A stretch of 64,000 nt of DNA from Euborellia annulipes (lineage: Eukaryota; Arthropoda; Insecta; Dermaptera; Anisolabididae). The notes below the pieces were generated by a model. The model was not told the DNA's origin, searched no databases, and saw only the letters and a list, made by a program, of their open reading frames with translations. This document shows, piece after piece, positions 59,501-64,000 of this stretch (position 1 is its first letter; each line of letters starts with the position of its first letter). Position numbers and translations under genes: made by a program. The stretch is from assembly GCA_023213315.1 (NCBI GenBank), contig JAKCPI010005210.1, forward strand, positions 106,826 through 170,825, written 5' to 3'.

Positions 59501-62500
59501 ATAAACGAACAATGTACGTTTGTTAGCTCATCAGTTCTCGAAAACGGCTCTAACGATTTTTTCAAATTTTCACTATTTCCGGTACCAAATTGCGCAAGGT
59601 CTCGTCTTTGGAAAAATTCAGATACTAGTACTTTGCTGGTGTACTTTTTTTAGTCTTCTACAAGTTTATCAAAAAATAAAGACCGCGCTTCAGCTCGGTC
59701 AACCCGGACTATATATACCGGTATATATATGTTACGCCGAATCGACGAAAATCGATGAAATCGGCAAAATTCTGCCGTTTTCGTGAATTCGGCAACAAAA
59801 TTTTTGCCTATTTCACGAAATGGGCAACGCCCATTCTGTGCGTTTATTTTCGCAGCTATACTTCGCACACGCATTGAACAGTAGTTGGGAGTCCGAAGAA
59901 TGAGGGAAATGGCCGAATATAGTCCTAAATATATAGGTGGAGCTCAAGTAGCTTCAATTTTAACATTATTAAATCGAAGCGATATAATATTTAAAACAAC
60001 TTGCAGCTATTTTTGCTTTTTCTCCATAATCTAAATTATTATAAACCATTTTAATCCGTCTTTCCTCGAATGAGCCACGGCTTTTTTCCTTAACCAAAAG
60101 TTGGATAGATAAAATATTTTTAATTAACAAGAGGATTCGGACCAGTAGGTTCAATGAAAGTCAAAAAGTTTTCTAAAACAAAACTTTATTTGACCCCAGA
60201 CAATGTTTCGTCCACTTGCTGTAAGACTTCTTCAGTGGTTGGCTAAAATATTAATACTAATAATAATATATAATGATGTTTTTTTTTTAATTATTTCATT
60301 GAACCTACTGGTCCAAATCCTCTTGGAAATTGTATAGAAGGTTCCAGAGCTTCATCAAATAATTTTTTACTTTATTTTATTAATTATCCTAATAATCTCA
60401 ACCAAGATTGCATTATACAAGTTTTTTTAGGTGCTAAATATAATCGAGAAATGAAAAACAAAAAAAAGCAAATGGCTGCTTTTTTCGTGAAATAGCCAAA
60501 ACTGACAAAAAATATTGTCTAATTCGTGAACTCGGCAGAGGGCTTGCCGAATTGACGAAAAGGGCAAAACTTTGCCGATTTCATGAATTTGGTCAATTCA
60601 GCGTAACATATATAATACGTGTTATTTCAATTTCACATTTGTACAATTTATTTATTGACAACACCAAATATCGTACGTTACGTTTCAAGTTTGTGAAGAG
60701 AGTGATCAAATTATTTGATTAATAAAGCTTCAAACATGGCCAGGAAATAAAATTTAAAGAAACGAAGATCATATTTTAGAAAAACAATTATGATTCAGTC
60801 CTGTTTAGGACCATCTCCAAGTTTTTAATAAGAGAAAGTATCCTTACCCTCATAGATGATCGGCAACAGATGATAAATAGTCTATAGAGTATGAGCTGCG
60901 ATCGGATATATGCTCTGGAACGCTCCGTGCAGCTTCGAAGCGTTCGTTTGTTATAAGCGTCACTCTGGAGCTCTGGATTTGACAGATGGAGAAACCTGAG
61001 GGCTACTCCATTTGCTCCGAGCTGTGAGGTTGAGTAAGCAGAGGAAACAATTAAATGCCGTTAAATATTAAAAAAAGCGTTTCGTCATAATTTTAAAACA
61101 TGTAAGCCGATATATTATTGGTAAGAGTGTCTGGGGTTTTTTTTTTTTTTTTTTTTTTTTTGAAAACTCGTCCTACTCGTATAACATTTAAAATCATCAC
61201 CTATACTAGCCACATTGCCCGCCTTCGGTGGGAGTCTCCCCTAGTTGACCTATTTCATTTGCCAGTCAATAAGTCTTCCAAATTCCAAATTGATATTTAA
61301 AAATAAATTTTATCCAGAATGAGGTTCGGAATTTCGAAAAATCCTGTCTTGGCGGATGTCAAGGTAATAGAGTAAACATATTCCATACAATTTTGACAAA
61401 CGGTTTGATCTTGTCGATGTTGGATGATGGGGAGTATCATTTCATCCCAAAAATACGTAGAGTCTGAATTTCAAAAAAATACGACTCGAGATATTTATTA
61501 ATTTACAAATATTAGTCATTCATACAGTCACATGCACCTTTTATATATTAATCCATCATAAAGATATTGAGCAGGTGATAATCCAATAACTTTATGAAAG
61601 ATTAATGTTTAGAGATTATAAAATATTAAAGGCCAGAGCTCACAAAAAAGAATTAAATTAAAAAAAGAAAAATATTACAAGTATATACTCGACTCTCGAT
61701 AATCCGAACTCTTCAGCTGTAAACTTCGGTAAAAATGCTGTGTATTTTGATATGCTCGGTAACTCAAAATTCTTTTCGTATCAAGATGGGGAGAGAGCGT
61801 ACTACGATATAATTCGAACTTGACTACTCAGCCTCTTTTATAATTCGAATTTTTTCCTAGCAATATTTTCTCCTCTCATTTTCCGCGTAATGTTCTTTTT
61901 CTTTCAGCCCAGCTTAACTTCCCAATTCTCTTTAGTTTGTCACGATGAGTACAAAGCAAAAATATCGCAAAAAGTTTCAATATTTCCTCAACGCTGTCTA
62001 TAATTCTGAAGAATACTGAAAAAATTTTACAAGTTTGTTTTCATTATTTTTACTTGAGGTTTTATATAAAATTTATGTAAGCTAATACATATTTTCAAAA
62101 TTTTTATAAATACTCTTAAGGCGGAATAGGAGCGAAGGTGTTATGCATGTTTTTCCCGATAAGAGGGCGTTGTGTGTCATAAAAGTATGCCCAAAAAATC
62201 AAGTAATTCAAAAATTTGCCAAGAGGTGTCAGAATGGTAGCTAATAATATTTAATGCATTTGGTTGATTTTCATTGATCTTTTAATTATAAATACTTTAT
62301 AAATGTTATTATATATTATGTATCTTTTATAAAAGCATAAAAATATATAAATATAGGCCAGACCTAGGCTAATACTGGATCAGTTGTTAGACTAGCCTGT
62401 CATCTATTGCAAGAATGCTGACATCAATTTGACAGTTGGTTTTTAAATAAATCATCTAAGCTTATTTTAAAAATTTCTTAAATTAATATGTGATTAATAA

Positions 62501-63753
62501 TAACAATAAATTCATTTTTAAATTTAAAAATAATTAAAGAATAATTGGAACAGATTGTTTTATTTTTTTTTTGTATTTACTTGATAACAAAAAAATTAAT
62601 TGAGATAATTTTTTAATAAGTCATTAAAAAAATTATAGCTCGATGCTCTCTTATGAATTTAATTCATTTAAAAAAAACCGCATTGAAAAATTCCTTATAA
62701 GAGTCTAGTTTTTTTTATGTACGTTTAGACGTCGCTCCTGAACCCCCTTAATAATTCGAATTTATTTTCTTTCCTCTTGATAATAAATCGAATTTTTCTT
62801 GTAGTCCTTTGGATTTCAAATTATCGAGAGTCGACAGTATATTTATTGAAATCTTTCTTTTTAGAATTTTTGGCAATTATATATACTATTTAAATATTTA
62901 ATTACCAACAAACATGATCTGAAAAAAATAATGTTGGTGTTTTTCTCTAGGAGATATGTCAGGAACTTTTACTTTAATCCATAAGCTCTTAAATTTAAAC
63001 TTATTTTAGAGTTCTGGCTGCTCGGATAATGACTCTGTTTACTCGTTCGCCTTTGCTCCAGCTCTGCTTCGAGATGATCAAACACTTCTATAATATAATA
63101 GATCGGCTGAGACGAGATGCTCGTCCATAACATCTGCTCCCTCTCATCTATTGGGAGAATTTATTAAAAACTCAGGGAAGGCGATTAGCCGATGGAATAA
63201 AGCACTTTATCAGTGATGTCGCCTCCTGAGGAGGGAATGGAAACCCATCTCAGTATACTCACGGGACAATATGAAAATTTCTGACTGATTGAAGAGAGAT
63301 TAAAAACAGGAGTGAATCAAAGTTTTATAAAATACGACCTTTGTTTCTGGCCATTTTTGAGATTTTTAATAATAAAGGCATAAATTAAAAAGATTTTATT
63401 ATAGAAATGCTCACTTGAGAGTTTGCTTGGTTTCGAGTTCCGATGACGAGGAGATCTACTTCGACGCTCCCTCTCTCGGTCACGTTCACGATCTCGTTCC
63501 CTTTCCCGATCACGTTCTCGTTCTCGTTCTCGTTCCCTTTCACGATCTCGCTCTCGATCGCGGATCTCTTTCACGTTCACGTTCTCGATCTCTGTCACGT
63601 TCTCTGCTTCGACTACGAGATCTGTCAGGACGACGTCGTTCTCGGCTTGCAGAACGTCTCTCTCGAGTATCGCGTGTGTCACGGTTGTCATCGCACCTGC
63701 TGATCCGAGACAGAGCCTGTTGACGATCGGCTAGACAATTCAAGCCAAACCTC
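56596..63753 (-). CDS. RSRC2: Arginine/serine-rich coiled-coil protein 2 (RSRC2), incomplete
   Basis: Exons seen, 5' to 3' on the minus strand: RS-repeat exon about 63753-63415, microexon 59133-59117 (tentative), 59010-58719, 57120-56906, 56842-56704 and 56635-56596 (stop). The C-terminal half is clear. A polyQ/polyA stretch leads to SGLPMPK/YYNPAAFTP, then WEATTFAHDRDGN, AAKFKRLMGIKNQ, a QYEVARLATHTHRGLGLGFG motif and the end; this is the SMAP-like domain of RSRC2. The upstream exon encodes Arg-Glu/Arg-Asp dipeptides typical of splicing-associated nuclear proteins. Two problems remain. The RS repeat changes reading frame near 63560, and the exon that should link the phase-1 end at 63415 to the phase-2 entry at 59133 was not found. 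The start codon is not identified and may lie outside the window. It converges with DHX16, 1.2 kb apart. Confidence 0.82.
57335..57401 (-). ncRNA. Degenerate hammerhead motif, left arm of pair
   Basis: This is an inverted relative of 57653-57708. It keeps CTGAAGA, stem II GGCA/TGCC and GAAAC, and stem I TTGGCT/AGCCAG. The stem III segment carries a small internal duplication, and the cleavage-site GTC reads GGC, which should block self-cleavage. Confidence 0.7.
57653..57708 (+). ncRNA. Complete type I hammerhead ribozyme
   Basis: All hammerhead elements can be read off. Stem I is TTGGCT (57653-57658) with AGCCAG (57703-57708), 6 bp including one G-U. The core CTGAAGA is at 57659-57665. Stem II is GGCA/TGCC (57667-57670 with 57679-57682). 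GAAA is at 57683-57686. Stem III is ACAAG/CTTGT, 5 bp with loop CGCAAA. The cleavable C17 is at 57702 in a GUC site. It lies on the + strand of an RSRC2 intron, antisense to the gene, and forms the right arm of an inverted pair with 57335-57401. Confidence 0.85.
57872..57923 (-). ncRNA. Hammerhead motif with perfect stem II
   Basis: The minus strand has CTGATGA, a perfect stem II GGCCG/CGGCC closed by GAATAT, GAAA and GUC. Stem I has TTGTC/GACAA plus an outer GCAC/GTGT helix. The 15.2-16.2 pair of stem III is A-G instead of C-G, so activity is doubtful. It is a single-arm relative of the elements at 20.1 and 46.9 kb, and lies in an RSRC2 intron. Confidence 0.6.
58035..58633 (+). mobile_element. 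TTAA-target non-autonomous DNA transposon, truncated copy 3
   Basis: The left terminus is lost: the first shared sequence is the AAAACTAGACTATTATAAGG segment. The right terminus ends in TTAA. It abuts the left foldback arm family and lies in an RSRC2 intron. Confidence 0.7.
59731..60607. mobile_element. TIR element GTTACGC, nested host of a hammerhead unit
   Basis: Ends read GTTACGCCGAATCGAC and its imperfect complement near 60560-60607, flanked by ATAT on both sides. Subterminal sequence repeats CGAAATCGGCAAAATTTTGCC-type motifs in both orientations. No transposase is seen. The hammerhead unit 60129-60325 sits inside. Confidence 0.6.
60187..60241 (-). ncRNA. Hammerhead motif nested in a 29-bp inverted repeat
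   Basis: The minus strand has CTGAAGA, stem II GTCT/GGAC, GAAA, a short stem III and GUC, then stem I CCA/TGG. Flanking arms at 60129-60157 and 60297-60325 are inverted copies of each other (28 of 29 positions by eye). The unit lies inside the TIR element 59731-60607. Confidence 0.55.
62116..62751 (-). mobile_element. TTAA-target non-autonomous DNA transposon, copy 4
   Basis: Complete copy with TTAA at both ends and termini matching copy 1. It is inserted in an AT-rich region of the large RSRC2 intron. Confidence 0.75.
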
Positions 63754-64000
63754 TTAGAATTTAAGAAAGACTTGGAAAAATAGTTTTTGTTTGTTTTATG
63801 ATTCGATTTAACCTTTTGTTTGTCAATGAATCAAGTGTTGAGTGAAAAAAAAAAAAAAACGTGTTTGAGGGTTTGTTGAGAAAAGTTTCACGTGTATAGA
63901 TGAGATTTGTATTTCTAACTCGAATCTGAATGATGCAGTTCGAGCAAGTGAAGTGATTTTTATGAGAGCGACTACCTTGGTGCATTCTTATCTTCAGAAA

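Overview
The window is nuclear DNA from an arthropod. It is about 30% G+C by eye, has short exons and canonical GT-AG introns, and is packed with transposons. The best taxonomic marker is a complete masquerade-type serine protease homologue, a family typical of insects and crustaceans. The mix of hAT and Tc1/mariner MITEs, a tRNA-derived SINE and Penelope-like hammerhead ribozymes would fit a repeat-rich crustacean or similar arthropod. I cannot name the species.

Five protein-coding genes could be assembled exon by exon. (1) masquerade (mas), + strand, 7311-24272, 12 exons, 747 aa: a secreted protein with five disulfide-knot repeats and a serine-protease fold whose catalytic Ser is Gly. (2) TDP2, - strand, 36103-27366, 7 exons, 413 aa: a UBA domain plus an EEP phosphodiesterase, with one GC-AG intron. 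(3) FAM210A-like, - strand, 44098-41242, 4 exons, 232 aa: a mitochondrial DUF1279 protein. (4) DHX16/PRP2, + strand, 44629-55406, 15 exons, 910 aa: a spliceosomal DEAH helicase, head to head with FAM210A across 530 bp. (5) RSRC2, - strand, 56596 to about 63753 and possibly beyond the window: an RS-domain protein, tail to tail with DHX16, incomplete here and with a frame break in the RS repeats. DHX16 and RSRC2 both relate to mRNA splicing; otherwise the neighbours share no obvious pathway.

The rest is repeats. From left to right: 0-7 kb holds mariner transposase relics and MITEs. 7.4-23 kb is the mas introns, carrying a TTAA element, a roughly 0.9-kb inverted-repeat array, a SINE split by a MITE, and several hAT MITEs. 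24.3-27.3 kb is AT-rich intergenic DNA with a perfect 33-bp hairpin. 31-41 kb contains LINE debris and many MITEs. The DHX16 and RSRC2 introns carry TTAA elements, a SINE and ribozyme elements. At least sixteen hAT-type MITEs are present, nearly all with recognisable 8-bp target duplications.

The most interesting signal is a dispersed set of hammerhead-ribozyme motifs (CTGANGA, stem II, GAAA, stem III, UH, stem I). They belong to several unrelated sequence families, many occur as divergent inverted pairs, and at least two copies appear complete enough to self-cleave. They resemble the ribozymes known from Penelope-like elements and retrozymes, although no Penelope reverse transcriptase is visible here.
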